Source of the DNA: Aminipila sp963524205
GTDB lineage: Bacteria > Bacillota > Clostridia > Peptostreptococcales > Anaerovoracaceae
NCBI GenBank assembly: GCA_963524205.1
Contig: CAURED010000003.1
Coordinates: 1 to 64,000 of the forward strand
Length of the DNA: 64,000 nt
Direction: 5' to 3'
Both the position numbers and the translations under genes were made by a program. Under the pieces are notes generated by a model. It was not told the origin of the DNA. It did no database searches and worked only from the letters and a program-made list of their open reading frames with translations. Positions 9,201-16,494 of the stretch are shown one piece after another (position 1 is the first letter of the stretch; every line of letters begins with the position of its first letter).

Positions 9201-10424
9201 CATAAATTCGCAATGTCCTACTGCAGTTGCAATTTTACTAATCTCAGGTGCAAATTTACTTTGTATATCTGCAATTTTGTCCTCATTGCCCTCTTTAAAT
9301 CTTTCAATACTAGAATATGGAAGAGTTCCACCTGCCCCAGCTTCTGCCAGTTTCTTTAAAAATACAACTTGTGCGTCTAATCCAGGATTTTCGTCAGCAT
9401 GCGTATTATTTATTATAATAGGAACTCTATAATCAGTTAAGTCCCCCTTTTCCAATCTATCTATAATTGCCGCTGGATTTGAATGTGATTCTTTTACTAA
9501 ATCTAAGTAATCATCCACAGATCCTTCACTATCAGAAATTACCAAACAATATGTAGGTTCACCATTTGTAGAGTCTCCCATAGGTTCCTGATAAGCATAT
9601 AATCCATTTTTATTTGCTGTATCAATAATGTCTTTTACTGTTTCCTCCATGTCTTTGTACATAACATACTCATCGTATATATTCCATACAACCTTTGTTG
9701 CTGCATCTTCTTTTGCTTTTTCTCCGAATTCATTGGTTATTTTTAAAACATAATCTCCAATTAAATCTGGAAATACCCCTCTGTTGGACCGATATGCAGT
9801 TCCATCCAAATCATCAAAATAAAGTCCTGTTTTAATTGTTGCAGTAACAATTGACTTATCTGCTTCATCAAGTGCTGGTGCTTCTACAAACTCAAACAAT
9901 GGTTTTTTCTCCTGATAAGTAGTCCATTGATCTAATGGTTTTATAGAATCTTCATCTTTTCCAAAAGCCCAGGTTAGTTTGTTTACATTTTCAACTGGAT
10001 TTTCAAAATCTATGGTTACTTTAATTTCTTTTTGAGTAGTCATAGACCAAAGTTTAGCATCTGTGTCTTGTCCATTTAGAGTCTTCGCTTTTAGCGTAAC
10101 TTTTTCTGTGTTCTTATTAACTTGAAGTATAGGTGTTTTGATGGCTGCTTCACTAGTAATGGCTCCCTCACTGGTGATGGCTCCTTCGCTTGTGATCGTA
10201 CCTTCATTAGTAACAGCGCCACTGGTCGCTGTCTCTCCGCCAGAAATAGCTCCTTCACTGGTGACAACTCCTTCGGCAGAAATTGCTCCTTCACTGGTAT
10301 TAGGTGTTTCACTTGTAATTACTGGCGGGGTATCAACTACTGTATCTGCAGCAAATGCTGCAGGAACTGATGTCGTTAAAACCATAGCAGTTACAAGGAA
10401 TAATGCTAATTTTTTTCTTAACAT
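6300..10424 (-). CDS. SLH-anchored M14 zinc carboxypeptidase-like surface protein
   Basis: The protein has 1374 residues: signal peptide (1-25), TSEGA-rich linker (about 40-95), an M14 domain with zinc ligands H342, E345 and H510 and catalytic E600, one InlB-B-type repeat, and three C-terminal SLH domains. The SLH segment and signal peptide are nearly identical to those of the gene at 449-5365, while the catalytic region has diverged and the M28 domain is absent. The likely role is cell-wall-bound carboxypeptidase action on extracellular peptides. The insert between HADE and the next M14 motif is longer than in the paralog (about 350-450), so substrate choice probably differs. The ribosome binding site GGAGGG precedes the ATG. 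The enzyme class is well supported by motifs; substrate and location are inferred. Confidence 0.85.
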   Translation of the reverse strand: MLRKKLALFLVTAMVLTTSVPAAFAADTVVDTPPVITSETPNTSEGAISAEGVVTSEGAISGGETATSGAVTNEGTITSEGAITSEGAITSEAAIKTPILQVNKNTEKVTLKAKTLNGQDTDAKLWSMTTQKEIKVTIDFENPVENVNKLTWAFGKDEDSIKPLDQWTTYQEKKPLFEFVEAPALDEADKSIVTATIKTGLYFDDLDGTAYRSNRGVFPDLIGDYVLKITNEFGEKAKEDAATKVVWNIYDEYVMYKDMEETVKDIIDTANKNGLYAYQEPMGDSTNGEPTYCLVISDSEGSVDDYLDLVKESHSNPAAIIDRLEKGDLTDYRVPIIINNTHADENPGLDAQVVFLKKLAEAGAGGTLPYSSIERFKEGNEDKIADIQSKFAPEISKIATAVGHCEFMSKPYADQNTGEVFVNTGLKEDIELFNNTYNVSKKEFKVDEMLDNVIFVCNLTLNPDGRKSNNRQNTFGFDPNRDNVFQVQKEARNMSALTAKWQPISFLDLHGFVREFLIEPCTPPHEPNLEYDLMYPYFLQGGQAFGNSALAGVEKYTTYQMPVREYYDGKTWFNPWDDMATNYTPSYAMFQGCIAGYTIECPELNSNSTALFENGFYGISEFVKENKKDMYLNQMEYFKRGVNNEESEATDAWFVDQNNNVVNNYRDKTNGRFYPEYWIIPTDTESQRNIASAYDTKKYFDWNGVVVKKLKSDTTIDNITYKAGSLVIDMHQAKRSLANMIMYNGKDVSNWSGLYSESVVAFPELRGFNATAIYKEKSFDGLLEETAESGTGKSVLIGTSNKGIVIDDNGVAAVAAVNKLLDGSKEVKLISEGENQGDFLVSEADFNTVKDDYILQAYGVDVIPTASAITKPKVYIVGEIEDDWANASNEKFSHDYYAVVEQMRFSTTKDVNQADIIIGSNALKRDSNPTKVIDKIKSGIPYIAMGANPLSDIKKNLLNSGFDYKTDDSSYESLFKVKYGDSIITKNYKEDKDFIAYSKSGSYITQVPKGAITLLTVSNDNDFHISGCYTDVRNSLKGKVEAISYDDSKIDITVFANSITNKGHQQDDYRYLSTAIFAEAAGINEVGDFSSDQPSNGGGSSKHSSTVSDKYTITVSTGTGGTISPSTASVAKGSSQSFNIKPDKGYAIEDVKVDGKSVGAVTSYKFSNVTATHTIKATFKLTDGTPAVTEAAVKVNFKDVSASNWFSPAVNYVMQKGIMKGLDNNTFGPNVRTNRAMIVTMLYRLEGQPAVGNSVFTDVNASLWYGAPVTWANSNGVVTGFEGNKFMPNGDITREQLACILYRYAKYKKADMTVKGNLNNFSDHSQVASYAEEAVAWAVGTGTITGKSGNLLDPKGSATRAEVAAMFQRIEILI

Positions 10425-10552
10425 TAATGGTTCCCTCCTGTTATTTTTCTATTTTATTCAGTTTTAATAAACTGAGTAAAACCCCTGTTATCTGACATGT
10501 ATGGCAAATATGTTGACCAGACCTCATCTCTCTATTTCCCTTGGTGAACCTT
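10425..10552 (-). promoter_or_regulatory. Conserved 5' leader, copy 2
   Basis: This is the leader of the M14-SLH gene, closely matching 5366-5484. It shares the stem-loop (10458-10475) and the 'GGTTCACCAAGGG' block. Upstream on the minus strand, TTGAAA and TAATAT separated by 16 bases (near 10570-10600) could be a sigma-A promoter, but the AT-rich background makes this weak. The rest of the gap up to 10662 shows nothing else. Confidence 0.45.
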
Positions 10553-10662
10553 ATTTTTTCTCATTAATTGTCCATATTAAATTTATTCTTTTCTTTTTCA
10601 ATTAATACCTAAATTATTAATGAAGTTGTCGGAAATCTTTTCTATTGTTTATCAAAAAATAA

Positions 10663-10705
10663 AAATCCATGTAATAAGTTTAAATCAAACCTATCACATG
10701 GATTT
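10663..10705 (-). terminator. Terminator of the EamA transporter gene
   Basis: AAATCCATGTGATA pairs with its near-complement across a loop of about 15 bases and is followed on the minus strand by TTATTTTTTG. It lies 30 bases after the stop codon of the transporter gene. Confidence 0.8.
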
Positions 10706-10734
10706 AAAGTTATGTATGGATTTAACAGGACCCT

Positions 10735-11634
10735 TTAGTCCGCTGCTTCTTTCATCCTGCTGAACCTCTCGTTCCATATACACCACAAAGTAATTGCAAT
10801 AACTACAATCACTGCACCAATCAGCGCAAAAAAGCCAGGTGCTTCTCCATTAAATAGAAATACCCATACAGGATTTAAAAGCGGTTCTATAGCGCCTATT
10901 AGATTACAGGCTAGTGCAGACCCATCTTTCATGGCCAGACCAAATAGTACATAGGGAATGCCTAACTGGAAAATCCCTAAAGCTAAAATACTGAGTACTG
11001 CTGGAGTAGTTATTGATGTATGTGTAAAAAACAAGGCCGGTAACCCAATAATGGCTGTAAATATCTGCCCCAAAAGGATACCTGTCATTCTGGTTTCTTC
11101 ATCAACTTCTCCCACGACTAAATATGCACAAGCCACCATAAGACCTGCTAAAATCCCAAAGCAATTCCCCAAAATTCCACCAGGTGTCAATTGATCAAAA
11201 AAGAATAGCGAAATACCTGCAAGAGTTGCTGTAACCGTAACCAAATCCCCTCTTCGGCATTTTTTATGTAAAAATACTGCAGATAATATCAAAATAAACA
11301 CTGGTGATGTAAACTGCAGAACAATGGCATTTGCTGCCGTTGTTAATTTATTAGCGATAACAAAGCTTAAAAAAATCCCACTCATAAAAAAACCGCTTAA
11401 AAAAGCTGATTTTACAAATTGTAACTTGATTTTTTTATGACGGATATAAGCATATACAATCACTGCTGCAATCCCACTACGGACACCTGCAATAGCAAGC
11501 GCATTCCAAGGGACCATTTTTATGAAAATGCCCCCAATACTCCATAATGAAGCACATACAACCATATAAAGAATTGATTTTCTTCTTGCTGCTTTTGTTG
11601 TTGCTATTTGTATTTCTGATAATGTTGTCTCCAT
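10735..11634 (-). CDS. EamA/DMT family transporter
   Basis: The protein has 299 residues with about ten hydrophobic segments arranged as two EamA repeats, the normal size for drug/metabolite transporters (10 TMS family). The first repeat starts near residue 18 (MVVCASLWSIGGIFIK), and the second covers about 150-285 with the typical 'GIFQLGIPYVLFGLAMKDG' and 'EPLLNPVWVFLF' segments. It is an inner-membrane exporter or exchanger of a small metabolite; the substrate cannot be read from sequence. GGAGGAAAAGT precedes the ATG. It is a single-gene unit with its own terminator. Confidence 0.85.
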   Translation of the reverse strand: METTLSEIQIATTKAARRKSILYMVVCASLWSIGGIFIKMVPWNALAIAGVRSGIAAVIVYAYIRHKKIKLQFVKSAFLSGFFMSGIFLSFVIANKLTTAANAIVLQFTSPVFILILSAVFLHKKCRRGDLVTVTATLAGISLFFFDQLTPGGILGNCFGILAGLMVACAYLVVGEVDEETRMTGILLGQIFTAIIGLPALFFTHTSITTPAVLSILALGIFQLGIPYVLFGLAMKDGSALACNLIGAIEPLLNPVWVFLFNGEAPGFFALIGAVIVVIAITLWCIWNERFSRMKEAAD

Positions 11635-11712
11635 ACTTTTCCTCCATTAATAATTCGAATTCTATTATATCTCAAATCCCCCCGTTTCCGCTATGTTTTT
11701 TAATAAAAAAAT

Positions 11713-11742
11713 AAGCTTCGACACAAATACGCATCAAAGCTT
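11713..11742 (-). terminator. Terminator of the zinc-ribbon gene
   Basis: A 12-bp stem (AAGCTTTGATGC with partner, few G-U pairs) is followed by ATTTTTTTATT on the minus strand. It lies about 110 bases after the stop codon of the zinc-ribbon gene and before the EamA gene. Confidence 0.75.
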
Positions 11743-11854
11743 GGTTCATAAATATCATACCTTTAGCAATTCCATTTCAATACATTTCCAATCTTCATTC
11801 ATAACATGATAATGTTCAACATTTTCATGTTGTATCTCTGAAAACCCAGCGAAT

Positions 11855-12085
11855 CTATAACTTTGTATACTCACTGCCAAAAGCTTTCTTGATTTTTTCG
11901 ACATCTCTAGTATCCACCCATTCCTCAATAAATCCACAATTACAGCATAAATACCTGTCCACGTCTACCATGCTTCGATTAGTCATACCACACTGAATAT
12001 AGTTTCCTTCTCCGTATGCTTCAGCGTTTCCGCCTACCTTTACGATATCTGTTCCTCCACATTTAGGACACTTTCCATTCTTCAT
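11855..12085 (-). CDS. Small zinc-ribbon protein
   Basis: The protein has 76 residues with two knuckles: CPKCGGTD near the N-terminus and CCNCGFIEEW near residue 48, a treble-clef/zinc-ribbon pattern that binds one zinc. The start at 12085 is chosen because GGGGGG stands 6 bases before this ATG; an in-frame ATG 14 codons earlier has no ribosome binding site. Such proteins are common in clostridia and have no defined role. The conserved 'VDVDRYLCCNCGF' matches small proteins annotated only as zinc-ribbon. It is monocistronic, lying between the RNA-like region 12164-12340 and the EamA gene. Confidence 0.7.
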   Translation of the reverse strand: MKNGKCPKCGGTDIVKVGGNAEAYGEGNYIQCGMTNRSMVDVDRYLCCNCGFIEEWVDTRDVEKIKKAFGSEYTKL

Positions 12086-12163
12086 TAAAATCCCCCCCTT
12101 ATTCATTATAAGTATATCACACTTCATTTGCGTTTTTTAAATTCATTATAATCTAAACAAAAA

Positions 12164-12190
12164 ACCGCAGGCTTCAAAAGTTTCTGCGGT
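12164..12190 (-). terminator. Strong intrinsic terminator
   Basis: ACCGCAG and CTGCGGT form a 7-bp GC-rich stem followed by six U on the minus strand. It ends either the nrdJ transcript (stop at 12442) or a separate small RNA encoded upstream of it. Confidence 0.85.
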
Positions 12191-12345
12191 ACGTCTTCGA
12201 TAGTATCGGTCTCTCCCGATTGTCAATGCTCCCACATTTATGGGCTGTCTATTTCAAGCTGTCACTGATTTTATCTCTTAACCATACGCGGTTTCTAAAT
12301 CAGATAAACTTACACCGCGTGGCTCAAAGGAGAAAACACTTATTT
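12164..12345 (-). ncRNA. Candidate structured RNA downstream of nrdJ
   Basis: This block of about 180 bases is clearly less AT-rich than its surroundings, has no ORF, and is full of helices: 12205-12220 (ATCGG/CCGAT), 12231-12244 (CCCA/TGGG) and 12286-12320 (ACGCGGT/ACCGCGT). Alternative pairings interleave with the last, 12270-12276 with 12302-12308 and 12265-12271 with 12297-12303, which would give a pseudoknot or a switch. It ends in the strong terminator at 12164-12190. I could not match it to 6S RNA, SRP RNA, tmRNA or any riboswitch I know. It could also be a structured 3' UTR of nrdJ; no convincing promoter is seen upstream. Confidence 0.4.
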
Positions 12346-12441
12346 TCCTATCAGTATAATTTTATAATATTGCGATGTATCATAAGGGACATTTTTTAAT
12401 ATTTTTTATGCATTTTTAATGCTTTTTATATAAAATACTAT

Positions 12442-14709
12442 TCAACCACACTTAGAATAACCACAATTACGACATGTAACACAACCACCTTCATGCTCCA
12501 GCTTATTGCCACACTCTGGGCAATACCTGGCATACAAAGTCTCCGCAAGGGAGATCGGGGCTGTTATCATGGCTTGAGCCTCAAGCCCGTCCAAAGTTAA
12601 AGTGTCCGCATGTGAGGCTTTAACGCCCTTTTCAATGGCCTTGGCAATAGCATCAGGGCATGAGGTGACACTCATTCCTTTCTGGCGGATTGTCGATGGA
12701 CAGCGGATACCCTTGAGTTGTTCCGCCAAAGCCTCACTGCTAATGCCGCTACGCAGTGCGATGGATACCAGACGTGCAGTAGCTTCGGATTGGGATGGAC
12801 AGCCGCCGGTACGCCCCGTATTAGTGAATACCTCACATATACCGTTCTCATCATAATTGACTGTTATATACAAATTACCACATCCAATCTTCACTTTTTC
12901 GGTAAAGCCCTTTGTAATATTTGGGCGTGGGCGTGGAGTAATAACGTCATTCTTAATCGTGCTGCCCTCGTGATGGCACTCCTCCTTAGATTCCTTGTCG
13001 TTAACCTTACCAATATTCAGCACCTGCCCGTCCCGAGAGCCATCCCTGTAAATGGTGATACCTTTGCATCCCAGGGAATAAGCCAGCTGATAAACTTCAG
13101 CTACTTCCTCTTCCGTTGCGGAATTAGAAAAGTTTACCGTCTTGGAGACTGCATTGTCTGTATATTTCTGAAATTGTGCCTGCATTTTTACATGCCACGA
13201 CGGAGCCACATCATGAGCACATACAAAAATCTTCTTCAGCGTTTCTGGAATGCCATCCACATCGGCCAGAGTACCATGCTCCACAATTTTCTCCATTACC
13301 TGGTCAGAATATAGGTTTTCCTCCATTAGCCGTTCCTTTAAAATGCTGTTAATCTCGATTAAGTGAGTTTCATCCATGACGTTACGAATATAAGCATAGG
13401 CGAACACTGGCTCTACTCCAGATGAAACCCCTGCAATAATGGATAGGGTGCCATTGGGCGCAATGGTAGTGATGGTGGCATTGCGCAAAGGCTCACCATT
13501 TTTAAAGATACTTTCCTCAAAGAGCGGAAATGCACCTCTGATTTCCGCCAGCTTTATGCTTGCTTCATGCCCAATGGTGTTGACCATTTCCATAATTTTG
13601 CCTCCCAGTGCAACGCCCTCATCACTGTTATATGGTATGCCCATATATAGAAGCATGTCTGCAAAGCCCATTACGCCCAGGCCAATTTTCCGAGTAAGTT
13701 TGGTAACTCGTTCAATCTCACTTAGCGGATACACGTTGACATCAATGACATTATCTAGGAAATGTACTGCGTCACGTATTGTTATGGCTAGCTTGTCACT
13801 ATCCAAAGTATATCGCCCATTCTCCATTTTCAGATGTTTTACAAGATTTATTGATCCTAAGTTGCAGGACTCGTATGGTAATAAGGGCTGCTCCCCACAT
13901 GGGTTGGTGGACTCAATCTCTCCCTGCCCAGGCACTACGTTATCACTGTTAAGGCGGTCAAGAAAGATGATGCCGGGCTCACCAGTCTGCCAAGCGGAGC
14001 TAACAATGGTATTAAACACATCTTTAGCATTAAGCTGACCAGTAATCTCTTTGGTGGCAGGATCCACTAAATCGTACTCTCTTCCATTTTCTGCTGCTTT
14101 CATAAATGTCTCGGTGAGACCCACTGAGATGTTAAAGTTTGTAAGCTCATTTTTATCATTCTTGCAAGTGATAAAAGACGTAATATCCGGGTGATCCACC
14201 CGGAGAATGCCCATGTTGGCACCTCGTCGGGTCCCCCCTTGCTTCACGGCTTCTGTAGCTGCGTTAAATACCTTCATAAAGGAAATAGGGCCACTGGCTA
14301 CGCCCCCAGTGGAATTCACCGCTGCACCGTTCCTCCTCAGCCTTGAAAAGGAAAAACCAGTTCCACCACCACTTTTATGAATGAGGGCCGCATTCTTAAC
14401 GGCATCAAAAATAGCCTCCATGGAATCAGCCACCGGAAGCACAAAGCAAGCCGACAGCTGCCCTAATGGGCGTCCGGCATTCATCAGCGTGGGGGAATTG
14501 GGTAAGAAATCCAGTTCTACCATCATGTCATAAAATCGATCTGCCATAGCAGATACATCAGCTGCTGGATTATAATTAAGGTCAGCAGCAGCAATAGCAG
14601 TTGCAACCCGGCGGAAAAGTCCCTCCACTGTCTCCGTAAGCTGACCTTGTGTGTCGCGGGACAGATACCGACGCTCCAAAACTGCACGGGCATTTTCAGT
14701 AATTTGCAT
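12442..14709 (-). CDS. nrdJ: Adenosylcobalamin-dependent ribonucleoside-diphosphate reductase (class II)
   Basis: The protein has 755 residues. It makes deoxynucleotides from ribonucleotides with a radical generated from adenosylcobalamin, so it works without oxygen and without a separate radical-generating subunit. Visible landmarks are FLPNSPTLMNAG, the GGGTGFSFSRLR loop, NPCGEQPLLPYESCNLGS (active-site cysteine region, residues about 275-292), a TSCPD domain near 610-710, and a C-terminal zinc-ribbon CPECGNKL...CRNCGYSKCG that probably delivers reducing electrons. AAAAAGGAG precedes the ATG. Its promoter carries two NrdR boxes. Its cobalamin demand links it to the eut operon downstream. 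Length and motifs are as in the family. Confidence 0.95.
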   Translation of the reverse strand: MQITENARAVLERRYLSRDTQGQLTETVEGLFRRVATAIAAADLNYNPAADVSAMADRFYDMMVELDFLPNSPTLMNAGRPLGQLSACFVLPVADSMEAIFDAVKNAALIHKSGGGTGFSFSRLRRNGAAVNSTGGVASGPISFMKVFNAATEAVKQGGTRRGANMGILRVDHPDITSFITCKNDKNELTNFNISVGLTETFMKAAENGREYDLVDPATKEITGQLNAKDVFNTIVSSAWQTGEPGIIFLDRLNSDNVVPGQGEIESTNPCGEQPLLPYESCNLGSINLVKHLKMENGRYTLDSDKLAITIRDAVHFLDNVIDVNVYPLSEIERVTKLTRKIGLGVMGFADMLLYMGIPYNSDEGVALGGKIMEMVNTIGHEASIKLAEIRGAFPLFEESIFKNGEPLRNATITTIAPNGTLSIIAGVSSGVEPVFAYAYIRNVMDETHLIEINSILKERLMEENLYSDQVMEKIVEHGTLADVDGIPETLKKIFVCAHDVAPSWHVKMQAQFQKYTDNAVSKTVNFSNSATEEEVAEVYQLAYSLGCKGITIYRDGSRDGQVLNIGKVNDKESKEECHHEGSTIKNDVITPRPRPNITKGFTEKVKIGCGNLYITVNYDENGICEVFTNTGRTGGCPSQSEATARLVSIALRSGISSEALAEQLKGIRCPSTIRQKGMSVTSCPDAIAKAIEKGVKASHADTLTLDGLEAQAMITAPISLAETLYARYCPECGNKLEHEGGCVTCRNCGYSKCG

Positions 14710-14747
14710 TTTTTATTTCTCCTTTTTGTTTTGACTTTAAAAGTTAT

Positions 14748-14763
14748 ATACCATATATTGTAT
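14748..14763 (-). promoter_or_regulatory. NrdR box 2 (overlaps the nrdJ -10)
   Basis: ATACAATATATGGTAT on the minus strand is a near-palindrome matching the NrdR-box form acaCWATATATWGtgt. Its centre is 31 bases, three helical turns, from the other box, the usual spacing for cooperative NrdR binding. Confidence 0.75.
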
Positions 14764-14784
14764 CATCACGATTTTAATTGTCAA
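14757..14784 (-). promoter_or_regulatory. nrdJ sigma-A promoter
   Basis: TTGACA (14779-14784) and TACAAT (14757-14762) are separated by 16 bases on the minus strand, giving a leader of about 40 bases before nrdJ. Both boxes are covered by NrdR sites, so repression by occlusion is expected when dATP is high. Confidence 0.8.
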
Positions 14785-14794
14785 TATATTGGGG
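14779..14794 (-). promoter_or_regulatory. NrdR box 1 (overlaps the nrdJ -35)
   Basis: The minus strand reads CCCCAATATATTGACA, with the perfect palindromic core CAATATATTG. It overlaps the TTGACA -35 box. Together with the box at 14748-14763 it forms the tandem arrangement recognised by the zinc-ribbon/ATP-cone repressor NrdR. Confidence 0.8.
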
Positions 14795-14894
14795 TGACAT
14801 TATTGAGATGTTTAAAGATAATATTGAACATTTTAAGCGGAAGCTATATTTAATTTTTATAGTTCTGGAATATTTTTCAGTATAATAGGACAAA

Positions 14895-15086
14895 ATGATA
14901 TACGGTTGGAAAACTAATCACACAGTAATTGAGGGTAAAAGGCTAAGCTTTAACGGAACAGCTGTTGGATTATTTGGAAATTGGATTAAATGGTTACTTT
15001 TATGTGTTGTCACAATCGGGATTTATAGTTTTTGGCTTGGAATTGCACTGGAAAAATGGAAAGCAAACCATACTCACTTTGCTTAA
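14895..15086 (+). CDS. DUF898/YjgN-like small membrane protein
   Basis: The protein has 63 residues. The sequence around 'LFGNWIKWLLLCVVTIGIY' and the closing 'KWKANHTHF' are typical of the short membrane module related to DUF898 (YjgN), with one clear membrane helix at about residues 28-50. Related proteins often carry a zinc ribbon and a second copy of the module, so this looks like a minimal or shortened form. An in-frame stop (14886-14888) just before the ATG means it is not cut off by a misread start. TATAAT lies only 8 bases before the ATG, so the message may be nearly leaderless; AGGA at 4 bases is a weak ribosome binding site. Function unknown. Confidence 0.6.
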   Translation: MIYGWKTNHTVIEGKRLSFNGTAVGLFGNWIKWLLLCVVTIGIYSFWLGIALEKWKANHTHFA

Positions 15087-15123
15087 ATGCATATACATAA
15101 TGTAAACATATTGTTTTATTTTT

Positions 15124-15150
15124 ACCCTTAAAGCACAAGCCTTTAAGGGT
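15124..15150 (+). terminator. Terminator of the DUF898-like gene
   Basis: A perfect 10-bp stem (ACCCTTAAAG/CTTTAAGGGT) with a 7-base loop is followed by ATTTTTTT on the plus strand, 37 bases after the stop codon. Confidence 0.9.
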
Positions 15151-15194
15151 ATTTTTTTAATTGAAATCAGAAAACGACAACTGACAAAAAAAAT

Positions 15195-15216
15195 AAGCGT
15201 TGAAATCTCAACACTT
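15195..15216 (-). terminator. Terminator of tRNA-Gly
   Basis: A 9-bp stem (AAGTGTTGA with TCAACGCTT, one G-U pair) is followed by ATTTTTTTT on the minus strand, directly after the tRNA 3' end. Confidence 0.85.
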
Positions 15217-15219
15217 AAT

Positions 15220-15293
15220 TGGAGCAGGCAGCGGGAATCGAACCCGCAACCTCAGCTTGGGAAGCTGATATTTTGCCACTAAACTATGCCTGC
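15220..15293 (-). tRNA. tRNA-Gly (CCC anticodon)
   Basis: A 74-base cloverleaf on the minus strand has acceptor stem GCAGGCA/TGCCTGC, D arm with AGTGG, anticodon stem TCAGC/GCTGA with loop TTCCCAA (anticodon CCC), and T arm GCGGG TTCGAAT CCCGC. The 3' end TCCA is encoded in the DNA, with discriminator U. It has its own terminator and reads GGG codons. Confidence 0.95.
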
Positions 15294-15431
15294 ATATATT
15301 CATATTTTTTCTTATCTACGTAATCTAAAAGATATTTGTAAACAATTCCAAATAAATTATACTCCTTATTACCCCTTCTGTAAATACTAGAATTTTTTTC
15401 ACAACTATTTGCTTCATTATTTACATAAAAA

Positions 15432-15449
15432 AAGAGTCCGCAGACTCTT
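15432..15449 (-). terminator. Terminator of the eut operon
   Basis: A 7-bp stem AAGAGTC/GACTCTT with a 4-base loop is followed by TTTTTTATG on the minus strand, 15 bases after the eutJ stop codon. It closes the long ethanolamine operon. Confidence 0.85.
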
Positions 15450-15463
15450 CCATTCTAACTAAT

Positions 15464-16288
15464 CTAATTTGCTTCACAATTCATTGCGATGCCAGCAGGA
15501 GTTACTAAAAACGGATTATCTGGTTTTATAGTAGTCAATCCTGTTTCCTTTTCAAATATTTTTTCAATTCCGGTCAAGCAGCACGTTCCTCCACAAAGGT
15601 AAATTGTATCCACTTCTTTTGGATTGACATATTTTTTAACGATAGTGGCCATCTTTTCAATAACCGCTTTTACTACTGGAAAAATTTCTTTGTGTTTGCT
15701 ATAATCTTGCTTTATAACCTCTGCTTCTGCAAAAGATATATGATAATTCCCTGCCAGAACTAAAGATACATGAGTTCCCCCAGTGGGTTCATCTTCGATC
15801 TGTACCACCTTCTTGTTCTTCAAGATAGCTAGTCCAGTTGTACCCCCTCCAATATCTACAACAACTCCGTTTTCTATTTGATAAATAGAATTTGCAGCTG
15901 TAGGTTCATCAAGAATATTAGTCACTTCAAAACCCGCACCCTCTGCTACATAGCTGTGCGTCTTAATACTAGAGTCTGTTCCTGCAGGCATGGCAATTGC
16001 GCAATTGATTAGCTCTCTGCCCCCTAAACGCTGTTCTAATTTTGCCTTTAATTCCTTTACAATATTCAGCGCTCCTGTATAGTCGTAAACAATACCATCT
16101 CTAAGTACTGATGCAGCTTTTTTTTCGCAGGCAACTGGATTGTTTTCCTCATCAAGCACCACTATTACGATATACGCAGTACCCAGATCAAGACCAACCT
16201 TAAGCTTGCTTCCAACAGGCTGAAAAGTCATACTTTGTGATTTTTCTACTCTTTCCATATATTCATTTACTCTTTTTAAATCCATCAT
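15464..16288 (-). CDS. eutJ: Ethanolamine utilisation chaperone-like protein EutJ
   Basis: An ASKHA-fold ATPase (HSP70/FtsA-like), 274 residues from the chosen start. The phosphate-1 loop VGLDLGTAY, the phosphate-2 loop VVDIGGGTTGLAIL and the adenosine loop LCGGTCCLTG are all present. EutJ is thought to act as a chaperone for microcompartment enzymes, though its role is not firmly known. The start at 16288 is preferred because AAAGG stands 10 bases before it; an in-frame ATG six codons earlier (16306) has no usable ribosome binding site. It is the last gene of the eut operon, separated from eutQ by about 200 bases containing a strong hairpin. Confidence 0.88.
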   Translation of the reverse strand: MMDLKRVNEYMERVEKSQSMTFQPVGSKLKVGLDLGTAYIVIVVLDEENNPVACEKKAASVLRDGIVYDYTGALNIVKELKAKLEQRLGGRELINCAIAMPAGTDSSIKTHSYVAEGAGFEVTNILDEPTAANSIYQIENGVVVDIGGGTTGLAILKNKKVVQIEDEPTGGTHVSLVLAGNYHISFAEAEVIKQDYSKHKEIFPVVKAVIEKMATIVKKYVNPKEVDTIYLCGGTCCLTGIEKIFEKETGLTTIKPDNPFLVTPAGIAMNCEAN

Positions 16289-16427
16289 ATCTTCATTGCC
16301 TTTCATCCTAGTATTGTACCATTATTATCCTTTAATATGCTCATTATAAATTGCTTTATTTTTCTTTGCAATACAAAATAATTTTTTGCCCCGAAACTAC
16401 ATTCCATAATTTCCTTTTTCTAAGAGA

Positions 16428-16463
16428 TTTAATGGGCCAGATATCCCTATCTGCCCCATTAAA
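16428..16463 (-). other. Strong hairpin between eutQ and eutJ
   Basis: TTTAATGGGGCAGATA pairs with TATCTGGCCCATTAAA with one mismatch and a short loop. No U tract follows, so it may be an RNA processing or stabilising element that sets the eutJ level apart from the upstream genes, rather than a full terminator. Confidence 0.6.
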
Positions 16464-16494
16464 CTCAAATTATGATATGAAAGAAGTATTTTTA

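Noticed and set aside
11755..11937. 60-codon minus-strand frame overlapping the zinc-ribbon gene
   Set aside because: It starts inside the zinc-ribbon gene in another frame without a ribosome binding site, and no recognisable domain is present.
13439..14038. 199-codon plus-strand frame opposite nrdJ
   Set aside because: nrdJ is conserved over its whole length. The opposite frame has no ribosome binding site and no family features.
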